Shown here: piece after piece, positions 18,415 through 28,627 of the stretch
How the letters are laid out: each line of letters opens with the position of its first letter
Numbering within the stretch: the stretch's first letter is position 1
NCBI GenBank assembly: GCA_028710895.1
Contig: JAQTTH010000024.1
Coordinates: 1-60,276 of the forward strand
Direction: 5' to 3'
DNA length: 60,276 bases
DNA from: Paludibacter sp.
GTDB taxonomy: Bacteria; Bacteroidota; Bacteroidia; Bacteroidales; Paludibacteraceae
The notes under the pieces: model-generated
What the model saw: only the letters and a program-made list of their open reading frames with translations
The model's database searches: none
Told to the model about the DNA's origin: nothing
Program-made: the position numbers and the translations under genes

Positions 18415-19934
18415 TTGCTTTTATTTTTCAGAATATAAATAGCGCCGTCGGAGAATGATTTAACCCGTTCTACTTTCTTGCATTTCCTGATTTCCTTCAT
18501 TGTAAGCAAATCAGGATTTGGATCGTTATAAAACCAAATCAGTACGATTGGACTTTCGGTTTTAAACTCCTTTACATCGTGCTTGTAAACTCTCTCCGGC
18601 AAAGAACTTACCGAATGATTCGTTAGAAAATAAACTGCCTGACTATGATTGGAATATACAGTTGAATCGGGATTAAAATACTCATTATTTTTTTGTAAAT
18701 AATTTACTATACGCGATTTTGTCCATGTATCTTCGGTATATCCGGGAATGCCGGTTTCCCGCATATACGATAAGTTCTCGTTATTGATGGCAAAGTAGCT
18801 TCCAATCACAATTACCCCAATTCCGACTGAAAAGGCAAAAAATATCCACCTCAATTTTCGATGAGGTAATTTCGCCCTCCATTTCGGAATCTGACAAGTT
18901 GAAATCCAGAGTGCCGGCAAAAATGCAGGAGCTAACAAGCGGTTATTTATTGTTTCGTAACGCGAAATTGTTGAAGACACAATGATAAAAAGTACATAAA
19001 CAATAAAAAAGGCTACACTTGCATTTTCGTAAGTGTAATACGCCTTCCAATGGCGAATATTCCGAACGAAAAAGATAATAAACAGAATCATTATTGCAAT
19101 GGCCAGAATTTCGAAGAAGAGCTGCTCTTTAAACTGTATTGTAAACCAGTCGGATAAAACACCGCCGGAAAATTCTATGTTTTTTGATAGTGGTGTAACG
19201 CCTTTTTGACGCATTCCGGTAGCCAGTCCATTTTCCAGTACATTACGTAGGAGATTCAAAGCAGCAAGTGATATTCCGATACTTCCAAAAAGCAGTGTGT
19301 GTTCTGTTTTTTTCTTCCAGCCCAGATTCTTATCAAAAAATATCAATAAACAACCGGTTGCAACTAATGTGATTCCGGCGTAACGTGTATCGAATGCTAA
19401 GGCAGCAACAATGGCAGCCGTAACTAAAGTAACAATATTGTGGGTTCTGAAGTAGCGATGAAAAAAAAGAATAAATAGAAGTATAAGCAATATAAAAAGT
19501 GTTTCTGACCAAAGCATTGTATAAATTTCTATAAGCGATGGGCTAAAAGTGATAATTGCCAATAATATACGTTTGTACCAGCTGGTTTTGTACTTAAACT
19601 TTTCAATAATTAATCCTGATAGGAAAATTACTGTAGCAAACAAAAAAGCGTTTAAATAGGGTGCTATTGTTATTATGTCTGTTTGGGTAACAAACATGAT
19701 ACAACTTAGAAAAAAGGGATAAAAAAGAGGAAAAGCAACTAAGGGTAGCCCGATTATATCCGTAAAACTCCCGGTTGCAATAAAGTTTCTGGAAGCACAG
19801 GTATACGCAATAGAATCCGGCGAAATTCCGATTCCACCATATTGTGTATATAAAATTACAAGAATAAATCCGACAGCTGAAGCAATCAGAGTATCAATAT
19901 TTTTTTTTAAATCAGGAGTAAATTTACTCATCAA
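18411..19934 (-). CDS. Polytopic membrane glycosyltransferase-like protein (ArnT/PMT type)
   Basis: The 507-residue protein has about 10-12 hydrophobic segments and a short C-terminal soluble part. The early loop GGIGISPDSIAYTCASRNF, with an acidic residue after the first membrane segment, resembles the ISxDsxxY loop of polyprenyl-phosphate-dependent membrane glycosyltransferases (GT-C fold). The remaining sequence is too divergent to name donor or acceptor. It is a single gene, convergent with tsaB (4-nt overlap) and divergent from the ompA-like gene. It probably modifies a cell-envelope glycan. Family assignment is moderate and substrate unknown. Confidence 0.6.
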   Translation of the reverse strand: MMSKFTPDLKKNIDTLIASAVGFILVILYTQYGGIGISPDSIAYTCASRNFIATGSFTDIIGLPLVAFPLFYPFFLSCIMFVTQTDIITIAPYLNAFLFATVIFLSGLIIEKFKYKTSWYKRILLAIITFSPSLIEIYTMLWSETLFILLILLFILFFHRYFRTHNIVTLVTAAIVAALAFDTRYAGITLVATGCLLIFFDKNLGWKKKTEHTLLFGSIGISLAALNLLRNVLENGLATGMRQKGVTPLSKNIEFSGGVLSDWFTIQFKEQLFFEILAIAIMILFIIFFVRNIRHWKAYYTYENASVAFFIVYVLFIIVSSTISRYETINNRLLAPAFLPALWISTCQIPKWRAKLPHRKLRWIFFAFSVGIGVIVIGSYFAINNENLSYMRETGIPGYTEDTWTKSRIVNYLQKNNEYFNPDSTVYSNHSQAVYFLTNHSVSSLPERVYKHDVKEFKTESPIVLIWFYNDPNPDLLTMKEIRKCKKVERVKSFSDGAIYILKNKSN

Positions 19935-20337
19935 AACCTGTTTTTAAATTTATTGCAAAACTACACATTTTAGACTAATAATTCAGAATAGCTGAGATAA
20001 ACTTATACTTGTGTTAGTATTACAGTGATATTTTTACAAATAAACATATATTTAACTAATCATGGATTATATACTAAATTTAACGTAAGGAGAATTTAAA
20101 TCTGGAATATTTTCTCAAACTTCACCAAAATCTCTGTTTGCAAGGTTGTAATTAAGGAGAATTAATTATACTTTTGTAGTAAATACTACATGATATCATA
20201 AATATTATCATAATAATCAGAACCTTAACGATTTTCAATTAAATTATATGCTACAAGTAATGGTGAATTAACACTAAAAAGACCTAAAAAAACCAATACT
20301 GAAGCAAAGGATAAAAATGTTTATTTAAAAATCATTA
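19935..20337. other. AT-rich divergent intergenic region with palindromes and a direct repeat
   Basis: These 403 bases hold no gene. They contain an 11-base direct repeat TAAGGAGAATT (20086-20096 and 20153-20163), a promoter-like element for the ompA-like gene, and two adjacent small palindromes (20176-20189 and 20190-20199). A CAAAACTA at 19956-19963 is a minus-strand -7 candidate for the membrane protein. Confidence 0.5.
20146..20176 (+). promoter_or_regulatory. Promoter-like element for the OmpA-family gene
   Basis: TTG (20146-20148), a 20-nt spacer and TACTTTTG (20169-20176) match the Bacteroidetes consensus. The leader would be about 155 nt, with two palindromes directly after the -7 element. 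Confidence 0.55.
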
Positions 20338-21783
20338 ATGTTACGAAAATTAAGTATCATTCTGTTATTATTCATTGCCCGTGAATTGTATGCAGAAAAC
20401 AAATACCAGCAATTCTGGTCCTACACATTCGAAATTGGCGCTAATAAATTCGATGGAGATTTTAGTCAGAAATACAACGACTTAATTCCAAGTTCGGCAT
20501 CTCATTTTACGTTTGGTGTTTCAGCAGAGAGAACTCTGACACCTATTTGGGGGATTGGAGCTGAATTTTATTATTTGCCTATGAGCGCCACAGCTACAGG
20601 CAGATCGTTTGAAGCAACCATGTTTCATTTAAATCCTTACCTGTCAGCAAATTTATTTAATCTTTTTGAATTAAAGCCAAATAAATGGGGTATCTGGGCT
20701 ACAATAGGTTCGGGCTTTGCTTATTATAATTCAACATTATATAAGAACGGAGTAAAATTTGATGAGATTAAGGATGGACTTGCATTTACTGTACCTGTGG
20801 GTGCACTTCTTGAATACAACCTAACGAATTCAATTACCCTGGGAACTAAAATTCAATACAGATCCCATAACAAAGATAATCTGGAAGGTTCGAATAAAAC
20901 AGCTATTGATGGTGGTTATAACTACAAAGGAGTAACAAACGATTATGTGGCTGTGGGAACATTTTTTATCCGATTAAAATTAGGAACACAAGATCAGGCT
21001 CATGTAAGAGATATGAGCCCCTATTCACAAATGAATGAAGCATTGGATCTGGCAAAACTTGCATTGGTAAAAGCCGACTCTGCCGAAATAAGAGCTCAAA
21101 AGGCAGAACATGGCATGGATAGTTTGAAACTGCTTGTTGACAGTTTGAATAAAATTATCGCTGATGGACCCGATTCCGATTGCGATGGAGTTCAGGATTC
21201 AAGGGATAAAGAGCCAAACACACCCCATGGAAATGCAGTTGATTTCTATGGTCGCACCTTGCCTTGTTTTGAACCCCGAAGATCTACAGAAGTAGTACAC
21301 AAAATAATTGCTCCAAAAGTAAAGATTGACTTAAATAGTAATGGCGTAGACTCAGATAATGACGGTGTACCTGATGACCGTGATAAAGAACCAAATACAC
21401 CTGCGAATACTCCTGTGAATTTTTGGGGCCAATCCATGAACAAAGACACGAATGGATTTGGAAGTGTTTATTTTGATTTTGACAAGTCCGACTTAAACGA
21501 CGAGGCACATCAAACAATTAAACTGGTGGCTGACAGAATGAAAGAAGACAAAACACTCCGGGTTGAAATCAGAGGATATTGTGATTATAAAGGAAGCCAG
21601 TCATACAACTTACGATTAAGTCTCCAACGTGCCGAAAAAGCTAAAGCGGAACTTGTGAAAACGTATAAAATTAGCCCTTTGAGGATTGTTGTGAATGGAA
21701 AAGGGAAGTTGTTGGGTTCCGAAACTACAGCATATTTGAATCGTCGGTGCAATTTCTTCTTCGACAAAGATGTGAAGCGTTGA
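20338..21783 (+). CDS. OmpA-family outer-membrane protein with TSP3 repeats
   Basis: The 481-residue protein begins with a signal peptide (MLRKLSIILLLFIARELYA-EN) and an N-terminal beta-barrel of about 210 residues. A helical linker follows, then two calcium-binding TSP3-like repeats (DSDCDGVQDSRDKEPNTP near 281 and DSDNDGVPDDRDKEPNTP near 341). The C-terminal OmpA peptidoglycan-binding domain starts near residue 376 (YFDFDKSDLN) with the conserved GYCDYKGSQSYNLRLSLQRA core. Family knowledge makes it a structural link between outer membrane and cell wall. It is monocistronic, with its own promoter and terminator. Confidence 0.9.
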   Translation: MLRKLSIILLLFIARELYAENKYQQFWSYTFEIGANKFDGDFSQKYNDLIPSSASHFTFGVSAERTLTPIWGIGAEFYYLPMSATATGRSFEATMFHLNPYLSANLFNLFELKPNKWGIWATIGSGFAYYNSTLYKNGVKFDEIKDGLAFTVPVGALLEYNLTNSITLGTKIQYRSHNKDNLEGSNKTAIDGGYNYKGVTNDYVAVGTFFIRLKLGTQDQAHVRDMSPYSQMNEALDLAKLALVKADSAEIRAQKAEHGMDSLKLLVDSLNKIIADGPDSDCDGVQDSRDKEPNTPHGNAVDFYGRTLPCFEPRRSTEVVHKIIAPKVKIDLNSNGVDSDNDGVPDDRDKEPNTPANTPVNFWGQSMNKDTNGFGSVYFDFDKSDLNDEAHQTIKLVADRMKEDKTLRVEIRGYCDYKGSQSYNLRLSLQRAEKAKAELVKTYKISPLRIVVNGKGKLLGSETTAYLNRRCNFFFDKDVKR

Positions 21784-21804
21784 TAATGAATCACTTCATT
21801 GATA

Positions 21805-21842
21805 TAAAAAAGGTTACTGAATAAACATCAGTAACCTTTTTC
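21805..21842. terminator. Bidirectional terminator between ompA-like and MBL genes
   Basis: GGTTACTGA (21812-21820) pairs perfectly with TCAGTAACC (21828-21836) across a 7-nt loop. A runs and T runs flank it, so it serves both convergent genes. Confidence 0.85.
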
Positions 21843-21846
21843 AATT

Positions 21847-23250
21847 TCAGAGTACAAACTCCTGCCCTGCTATGGGTATTTCAATATCATGAAATCCGGC
21901 TTTCTCTAATTCAGTCTGATATGCCTGTTGCACGCTATATTCGCCATGAACAAGAAACGTTTTCTTGATCTGTTTTGTATCCTGGCAACTCAAAAATGCT
22001 TTCATTTCATTATAATCGCCATGACCGGAGAATGCCTCAATCTTTGCAATCTTTGCCAACACCGGATGATAATTTCCAAATATGGATATCTCACGCAATC
22101 CCGGTTCCTGTATGCGGGCACCAAGCGAAGTTGGCGAACAATACCCAACAATCAAAATAGTGTTTCTCCAGTTCGAAATATTATTGGCAACATGATGCTT
22201 TACACGACCAGCTTCCAACATGCCCGATGACGAAATGATAATACAGGGTTTCAGATAATCATTTAATGCTTTAGATTCATCCACATTCTTTATATAATGC
22301 AAGGAATTAAATCCAAATGGGTCCGGATCATATTTCAATACCTGCTTCACCTCTTCGTTCATGCATTCCGGGTGCATTCTGAAAATTTCAGTAGCGTTCA
22401 CCGACAGCGGACTATCAACAAAAACATCAATTTTAGGCAATCTTCCCTGATTAAATAAATCATTCAGCACAAACACTATTTCCTGCGTCCGGCCAATGGA
22501 AAAAGATGGTATAATAAGCTTACCGCCATTATCAACACAGGTTTCTACTACTATCTTCAATAAATCCTCTTCACTCTCTTTATCGGCCGGATGCAACCTG
22601 TTTCCGTAGGTCGATTCTGTTATAAGGTAATCGCATTGTGGAAAAGCAGTTGGTGGGTGAATAATCCGGTTGTGCGGACGACCAATATCGCCCGTGAATG
22701 CCAGATGTACTTTCTCACCGTTTTCAAGCAATTCCAGATTAACAACAGCACTGCCAAGCATATGACCCGTGTTGGTGAACTTCACATTGATTTTATCATT
22801 GATTTGGAAACGTCGGTCGAAAGCTACACCAATGAACAACTCCAGACATTTTTCGGCATCTTCCTGATCGTAAATTGGCTCAACAGGCGAAAGACCCTGC
22901 TTGTCACGCTTCTTATTGAACCATTTATTATCCAATTCCTGTATGTGGCCGCTATCTGCCAGCATAATAGCACAAAGATCTCGTGTGGCATTGGTACAAA
23001 TTACTGACCCACGAAAACCGAGTTTATACATATACGGAATCAATCCGGAATGGTCAATATGTGCATGACTCAGTATCAGGTAATCGATAGTTGCCGGGTC
23101 GAACATCAGGTTTCGGTTCATCGAATCGGTTTCCATACCCTTACCCTGAAACATACCACAATCGAGCAAAATGCGTTTACCTTCATTTGTTGTAACAAGG
23201 TGTTTACTGCCGGTTACCTCACGGGCAGCACCTATAAATTTGATTTTCAT
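21847..23250 (-). CDS. MBL-fold beta-CASP RNA hydrolase (Ysh1/CPSF73-like)
   Basis: A 467-residue cytosolic metallo-hydrolase. The zinc motif is SHAHIDHSG near residue 60, followed by TGHMLGSA and TGDIGRPHN. The beta-CASP part has TESTYGNR, SFSIGRTQEI and the late HGEYSVQQ histidine. This arrangement is typical of bacterial proteins related to RNA 3'-end-processing nucleases, also annotated as RNA-specific exonucleases. The actual RNA target is unknown. It stands alone between a shared terminator and a long upstream spacer. Confidence 0.9.
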   Translation of the reverse strand: MKIKFIGAAREVTGSKHLVTTNEGKRILLDCGMFQGKGMETDSMNRNLMFDPATIDYLILSHAHIDHSGLIPYMYKLGFRGSVICTNATRDLCAIMLADSGHIQELDNKWFNKKRDKQGLSPVEPIYDQEDAEKCLELFIGVAFDRRFQINDKINVKFTNTGHMLGSAVVNLELLENGEKVHLAFTGDIGRPHNRIIHPPTAFPQCDYLITESTYGNRLHPADKESEEDLLKIVVETCVDNGGKLIIPSFSIGRTQEIVFVLNDLFNQGRLPKIDVFVDSPLSVNATEIFRMHPECMNEEVKQVLKYDPDPFGFNSLHYIKNVDESKALNDYLKPCIIISSSGMLEAGRVKHHVANNISNWRNTILIVGYCSPTSLGARIQEPGLREISIFGNYHPVLAKIAKIEAFSGHGDYNEMKAFLSCQDTKQIKKTFLVHGEYSVQQAYQTELEKAGFHDIEIPIAGQEFVL

Positions 23251-23483
23251 AATAGTTAGTATTTACGATTATAATTCAACATATCATTTCGTTCTCCAAA
23301 GCTACACAATCTATTTTACAAATCACATACTATCGTTAATTATTTTATGCCTTTTAGCTTGTTTACAGAATTGGATGTATAAATTTCAGTTTTTTTCGGT
23401 ATTATTATACAAGTTAAATAGATGCTTAAATCCTTGTTTTAGCCAATATTGGGTCAAAAAATGGTAATTTTGCCATCTCTGCA

Positions 23484-23513
23484 TTGCAAAATGGAAATAA
23501 TGTACTATTTTTG
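23484..23513 (+). promoter_or_regulatory. Promoter-like element for the AAA/DUF4143 gene
   Basis: TTG (23484-23486), a 19-nt spacer and TATTTTTG (23506-23513) match the consensus. Transcription would begin about 5 nt before the ATG at 23525, giving an almost leaderless mRNA. Confidence 0.6.
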
Positions 23514-23524
23514 TGGTCTAATAA

Positions 23525-24709
23525 ATGCATATGGAGGCGTTTTATAAAACACATAAGTATTTAGTCGAACACGTGCAATCGCCTGTAAGGCGTATGTTGA
23601 TGGACGAAATCGATTGGACGCACCGCCTGATAGGAATTAAGGGCAGTCGCGGTGTGGGAAAAACTACCTTTTTACTGCAATATGCAAAAGAGCATTTTGG
23701 CACCGATCCTGGCTGTTTGTATATCAATTTCAATAATTTCTACTTCACTGAGCACACGCTGGTTGAATTTGCGGGAGAGTTTTGCGCTCAGGGCGGAAAA
23801 ACATTACTTATCGATCAAACTTTTAAATACGAAAACTGGTCGAAAGAATTGCGCGAATGCTACGACCGTTACCCCCAATTACACATTGTATTTTCAGGTT
23901 CGTCAGTCATGCGGTTAATCGAGGAGAATGATGATTTGCACGGAATTATAGCTTCTTATAATTTACGTGGATTTTCGTTCCGCGAATACTTGAATCTACA
24001 GGCCGGAACTACATTTCCTGCCTATAAATTGGAAGATATTATTCAAAATCATACACAAATAGCTCAAAATATTTGCGAGCAGGTTCATCCACTCGAATAT
24101 TTCAAACCTTATTTGCATCATGGTTTTTATCCGTTCTTTTTGGAAAACCGCAGTTTTTCCGAAAATCTGCTGAAAACAATGAATATGATGTTGGAAGTGG
24201 ATATTCTGCTGATAAAACAAATTGAGCTGAAATATCTCTCAAAAATTCGCAAATTGCTGTATCTGATTATGCAATCAGCACCGGGTCCGGCTAATGTGAG
24301 TCAACTGAGTAAAGAAATCACAACATCGCGGGCTACAATCATGAATTACATCAAGTACCTGAAAGATGCCCGGTTGTTGAACACCTTGTACTGCGAAGGC
24401 GACGAATATCCGAAGAAACCAAATCAGGTTTATGTACAAAACACGAATCTGATGCACGTGATAAGTCCCGATAACGTTGATCCGATTGCCGAACGTAAAA
24501 CATTTTTTTACAACGCTTTGCATGTCAAACACAAAGTAAATACATGCAAATACCAACTTGATTTCTGCATCGATCAGCAATATCACTTTAAATGTGACAA
24601 TAAGCCCGAAACCGGCAAGCAATATTCAAAAGTTTTATATGCTGCCGACGAAATAGAAACTGGTAATAAAAATGTTATACCTTTGTGGTTGTTCGGCTTT
24701 TTGTACTAA
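23525..24709 (+). CDS. AAA_14/DUF4143-type ATPase
   Basis: The 394-residue protein has a Walker A motif GSRGVGKTTF near residue 39 and a Walker B-like LLIDQTFKYENW followed by HIVFSGSSVMRL (sensor-like Ser). The C-terminal half has a winged-helix-like segment (SQLSKEITTSRATIMNYIKYLKDARLLNTL) and ends in the DUF4143 pattern. Such ATPases are abundant in Bacteroidetes and their role is unsettled. The ATG at 23525 is used; a second in-frame ATG lies 6 nt on. It precedes nifJ by 125 nt, but there is no functional link I can show. Confidence 0.85.
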   Translation: MHMEAFYKTHKYLVEHVQSPVRRMLMDEIDWTHRLIGIKGSRGVGKTTFLLQYAKEHFGTDPGCLYINFNNFYFTEHTLVEFAGEFCAQGGKTLLIDQTFKYENWSKELRECYDRYPQLHIVFSGSSVMRLIEENDDLHGIIASYNLRGFSFREYLNLQAGTTFPAYKLEDIIQNHTQIAQNICEQVHPLEYFKPYLHHGFYPFFLENRSFSENLLKTMNMMLEVDILLIKQIELKYLSKIRKLLYLIMQSAPGPANVSQLSKEITTSRATIMNYIKYLKDARLLNTLYCEGDEYPKKPNQVYVQNTNLMHVISPDNVDPIAERKTFFYNALHVKHKVNTCKYQLDFCIDQQYHFKCDNKPETGKQYSKVLYAADEIETGNKNVIPLWLFGFLY

Positions 24710-24712
24710 AAT

Positions 24713-24800
24713 AACAACGAATAACAGCGAAGCTAATAACAATAATAACAGCATAGCTAAATAACGATAAATAACCGCCGAAAGGCAATAACTATAAAAT
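24713..24800. repeat. Imprecise AATAACA-rich leader upstream of nifJ
   Basis: The spacer between the ATPase and nifJ is a low-complexity stretch of repeated ATAACRA/AATAACAGC-type words (for example ATAACAACGA, ATAACAGCGA, ATAACAGCAT, ATAACGATAA). It looks like a slippage-generated or AT-rich leader. A -7-like TACCTTTG occurs at 24678-24685 inside the upstream gene. Confidence 0.45.
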
Positions 24801-24834
24801 AAAGAAAATCAAACATTAATAAATTACTAACAAA

Positions 24835-27800
24835 ATGGCTAAATCTAAGAAATTTTTAACCTGTGATGGTAATCAAGCTGCAGCGCATATAGCTTATATG
24901 TTCAGCGAAGTAGCAGCAATTTACCCAATCACACCATCGTCGACTATGGCAGAATATGTTGACGAATGGGCAGCTACCGGTCGTAAGAACATCTGGGGCG
25001 AAAAGGTACAGGTGCAGGAAATGCAATCGGAAGCAGGTGCTGCTGCCGCTATGCACGGATCGCTTCAGGCCGGCGCATTGACAACTACGTTCACTGCTTC
25101 ACAAGGTTTGTTACTTATGGTACCAAACATGTATAAAGTTGCCGGTGAATTGCTTCCGGGCGTATATCACGTATCGGCTCGTGCATTGGCTTCTCACGCT
25201 TTGTCTATCTTTGGTGACCACCAGGACGTTATGGCTGTTCGTCAAACAGGATGTGCCATGTTCGCTACCGGTTCAGTACAGGAAGTTATGGATATGGCTG
25301 CTGTAGCTCACCTTGCAGCTATCAAAACACGCGTACCATTCGTACACTTCTTCGATGGTTTCCGTACATCTCACGAAATTCAAAAAATTGAGCAAATCGA
25401 TCAGGAAGACTTGATTCCATTGTTGGATCAGGAAGCATTGAAAGGTTTCCGCGACCGCGCATTGAGCCCTGAGCACCCTGTTGCACGTGGTACTGCTCAA
25501 AACGATGATATTTACTTCCAGGCTCGCGAAGCTTGTAATCCATTCTACGATGCTATTCCTGAAATAGTTGAAGATTATTTGGATAAACTGGCTGTTGTTA
25601 CAGGTCGCAAATATGGTTTATTCAATTACTATGGAGCTGCTGATGCCGACCGCGTGGTTATTGCCATGGGATCTGCTACCGAAGCTATCCGCGAAGGTAT
25701 CGACCACCTGAACGCCAAAGGCGAAAAAGTTGGTTTAATCTCAGTTCACTTATACCGTCCATTCTCAGCAAAACACTTCTTAGCAGCTCTTCCAAAAACT
25801 GCTACCCGTGTTTGTGTGTTGGATCGTACAAAAGAACCCGGAGCAACAGGCGAACCATTGTACCTTGACGTAAAAGACGTATTGTATGGTTCCGAAAATC
25901 AACCAACAGTTGTTGGCGGACGTTACGGTTTGTCTTCTAAAGACTTCACTCCTGCTCAGGTTATTGCTATTTACGAAAACTTAGCTTTACCTGAACCAAA
26001 AAATCACTTCACTGTAGGTATCATCGATGACGTTACGTTCACTTCACTTCCATTGAAAGAAGAAATTTCATTGGGTGGTGCTGGAACTATCGAAGCTAAA
26101 TTCTATGGTTTGGGTGCTGATGGTACTGTAGGTGCTAACAAAAACTCAATCAAAATTATTGGTGACAACACCGATAAATACTGTCAGGCATATTTTGCTT
26201 ACGATTCTAAGAAATCAGGTGGTTTCACTTGTTCTCACCTTCGTTTTGGCGAAACTCCAATCCGTTCTACCTATTTGGTAACAACTCCCGACTTCGTTGC
26301 ATGTCACGTTCAGGCTTATCTGAATTTGTACGACGTAACAAAAGGCTTGAAGAAAAACGGAACGTTCTTGCTGAACACTATCTGGACTCCGGAAGAAGTG
26401 CAGAAAAATCTTCCTGCTAAAATCAAAAAATACTTAGCTGCCAACAATATCAGCTTCTACATTATCAATGCAACTAAGATAGCTGAAGAAATTGGTTTAG
26501 GTAACCGTACCAACACCATTCTTCAATCGGCATTCTTCAAAATCACCAATGTAGTTCCTTACGAACTGGCTGTTGAGAAAATGAAATATGCTATCAACAA
26601 ATCGTATGGTAAAAAAGGCGAAGATGTCGTTAAGAAAAACTATGCAGCTGTTGATCGTGGTGGCGAATACCAAAAAGTTGACGTTCTTCCTGAATGGACA
26701 AGCCTTCTCGAAGAAAACGATATCAGCACAAGCATTATCCCTGCATTCATTGGCGACGTAGTTCGTCCAATCAACGCACAAGCCGGTAACGACTTGAAAG
26801 TTTCTGCATTCAAAGGACGCGAAGATGGTACCTGGGAACAGGGAACTACTAAATTCGAAAAACGTGGTGTGGCTTCACATGTACCTGTTTGGAATTCTTC
26901 AAACTGTATTCAGTGTAACCAATGTGCTTACGTTTGTCCTCACGCTGCTATCCGTCCGTTTATCCTCGACTTGAAAGAGCAGGAAAATGCACCTCAATTC
27001 GATATGTTGAAAACTAACGGTAAACAATTTGCCGATACTGCTTTCCGTATTCAGGTTGACGTGCTCGACTGTATGGGTTGTAACAACTGTGCTGAAGTTT
27101 GTCCGGGTAACAAAGGCAACAAAGCGCTTACAATGGTGCCAATCGAAACTCAATACGATAACCAGAAAAACTGGGAATACTGTATCGATCACGTAGCATC
27201 AAAACAACACCTGGTTGACGTAAAATCAAACGTGAAGAACTCTCAGTTGGCTACTCCATTGTTCGAGTTCTCGGGAGCTTGTGCCGGTTGTGGCGAAACT
27301 CCATACGTAAAATTGATTACTCAATTGTTTGGCGACCGTCAAATGGTAGCTAATGCAACTGGTTGTAGCTCTATTTACTCTAACTCTGCTCCTTCTACTC
27401 CATACACAACTACCCCCGAAGGTCACGGACCGGCTTGGGCTAACTCATTGTTCGAAGACAATGCAGAATTTGGTTTAGGAATGGTGTTTGCTAACGACAA
27501 CATGCGCGACCGTTTGGTTCGTTTGTTTACCGAAGCACAGGCAGAAGCAACTATCTCTGATGAGTTGAAAGGTCTATTTGCCGAATGGATTGAAAAACGT
27601 AACGATGCCGACGAAACAATTATTTTGGAACGCAAAATTACACCATTGGTAAAAGCATCTGATAACGCTATCGCGAAACAAATTGCAGGTCTTACTCAAT
27701 ACATTATCAAACAATCTCAATGGATTATTGGTGGTGACGGTTGGGCATACGATATCGGCTTCGGTGGCTTGGATCACGTTATTGCTTCAGGTAAAAACGT

Positions 27801-28368
27801 AAACATCCTCGTTCTCGATACCGAAATTTACTCAAACACAGGAGGTCAGGCTTCTAAGTCTACTCCGGTAGGTGCTGTAGCTAAATTTGCTGCTTCGGGT
27901 AAACGTGTACGTAAAAAAGACTTAGGTATGATTGCTGCCACTTACGGTTATGTTTACGTAGCTCAGGTAGCTATGGGTGCTAACCAGGCTCAAACATTGA
28001 AAGCTATTCGTGAAGCTGAAGCATATGATGGACCATCTATCATTATTGCTTACTCACCATGTATCAGCCACGGTATTCGTGCAGGTATGGGTAAAGCTCA
28101 GGAAGAACAAAAACTGGCTGTTGAATGTGGATACTGGCACTTGTATCGCTACAATCCAACCTTGGCCGAAGAAGGAAAGAACCCAATGACATTAGATTCG
28201 AAAGAACCACAATGGGATAAATTCCAGGACTTCTTGAAAGGTGAAGTACGTTACACTACCCTGTTGAAACAATTCCCTGTAGAAGCTACAGAGTTGTTCG
28301 AAGCTGCCGAAGGAAATGCTAAATGGCGTTACGATGGATACAAACGATTGTCAGAACAACAATACTAA
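24835..28368 (+). CDS. nifJ: Pyruvate:ferredoxin (flavodoxin) oxidoreductase
   Basis: A single-chain, oxygen-sensitive enzyme of 1177 residues that oxidises pyruvate with CoA to acetyl-CoA and CO2, reducing ferredoxin or flavodoxin. Two [4Fe-4S] motifs are CIQCNQCAYVCP near residue 692 and CMGCNNCAEVCPG near 745. The proximal-cluster/TPP region includes GACAGCGETPY near 816 and GGDGWAYDIGFGG near 967. The N-terminal TPP-binding domain and YPITPSSTMAE motif are also present. It is a central enzyme of anaerobic fermentation and marks the host as anaerobic. It stands alone with a strong terminator. Confidence 0.98.
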   Translation: MAKSKKFLTCDGNQAAAHIAYMFSEVAAIYPITPSSTMAEYVDEWAATGRKNIWGEKVQVQEMQSEAGAAAAMHGSLQAGALTTTFTASQGLLLMVPNMYKVAGELLPGVYHVSARALASHALSIFGDHQDVMAVRQTGCAMFATGSVQEVMDMAAVAHLAAIKTRVPFVHFFDGFRTSHEIQKIEQIDQEDLIPLLDQEALKGFRDRALSPEHPVARGTAQNDDIYFQAREACNPFYDAIPEIVEDYLDKLAVVTGRKYGLFNYYGAADADRVVIAMGSATEAIREGIDHLNAKGEKVGLISVHLYRPFSAKHFLAALPKTATRVCVLDRTKEPGATGEPLYLDVKDVLYGSENQPTVVGGRYGLSSKDFTPAQVIAIYENLALPEPKNHFTVGIIDDVTFTSLPLKEEISLGGAGTIEAKFYGLGADGTVGANKNSIKIIGDNTDKYCQAYFAYDSKKSGGFTCSHLRFGETPIRSTYLVTTPDFVACHVQAYLNLYDVTKGLKKNGTFLLNTIWTPEEVQKNLPAKIKKYLAANNISFYIINATKIAEEIGLGNRTNTILQSAFFKITNVVPYELAVEKMKYAINKSYGKKGEDVVKKNYAAVDRGGEYQKVDVLPEWTSLLEENDISTSIIPAFIGDVVRPINAQAGNDLKVSAFKGREDGTWEQGTTKFEKRGVASHVPVWNSSNCIQCNQCAYVCPHAAIRPFILDLKEQENAPQFDMLKTNGKQFADTAFRIQVDVLDCMGCNNCAEVCPGNKGNKALTMVPIETQYDNQKNWEYCIDHVASKQHLVDVKSNVKNSQLATPLFEFSGACAGCGETPYVKLITQLFGDRQMVANATGCSSIYSNSAPSTPYTTTPEGHGPAWANSLFEDNAEFGLGMVFANDNMRDRLVRLFTEAQAEATISDELKGLFAEWIEKRNDADETIILERKITPLVKASDNAIAKQIAGLTQYIIKQSQWIIGGDGWAYDIGFGGLDHVIASGKNVNILVLDTEIYSNTGGQASKSTPVGAVAKFAASGKRVRKKDLGMIAATYGYVYVAQVAMGANQAQTLKAIREAEAYDGPSIIIAYSPCISHGIRAGMGKAQEEQKLAVECGYWHLYRYNPTLAEEGKNPMTLDSKEPQWDKFQDFLKGEVRYTTLLKQFPVEATELFEAAEGNAKWRYDGYKRLSEQQY

Positions 28369-28389
28369 GTTCATTGCACAATTCAAAAT

Positions 28390-28421
28390 TAAAGACTGCT
28401 CAATTTGGGCAGTCTTTTTTT
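28390..28421 (+). terminator. Intrinsic terminator of nifJ
   Basis: AAAGACTGC (28391-28399) pairs with GCAGTCTTT (28409-28417), followed by a T run to 28421. It lies 22 nt after the stop codon. Confidence 0.85.
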
Positions 28422-28627
28422 GTCCCTTACGCTCCCACTCCATTCTTTTTTTAAACTTCTTTATAAATAATCATAAAAACAGATGGTCATGTTAATTTTG
28501 TTATTTATCTTTGGGGGCGAAAAAACTAACTGCAACTGAAAATATATTGATATTAGCAACTGTCGATAAAATGAAAATGCAGATGCCGACACAGTTAATC
28601 AGGCAATATAAGACAAAATAGAACATT

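Noticed and set aside
22591-23007. 138-codon plus-strand frame inside the MBL beta-CASP gene
   Set aside because: It is antisense to a certain gene; the frame arises from codon bias.
24678-24685. TACCTTTG as the nifJ promoter
   Set aside because: It lies inside the coding end of the ATPase gene and lacks a -33 TTG, so it is not listed as a separate promoter.
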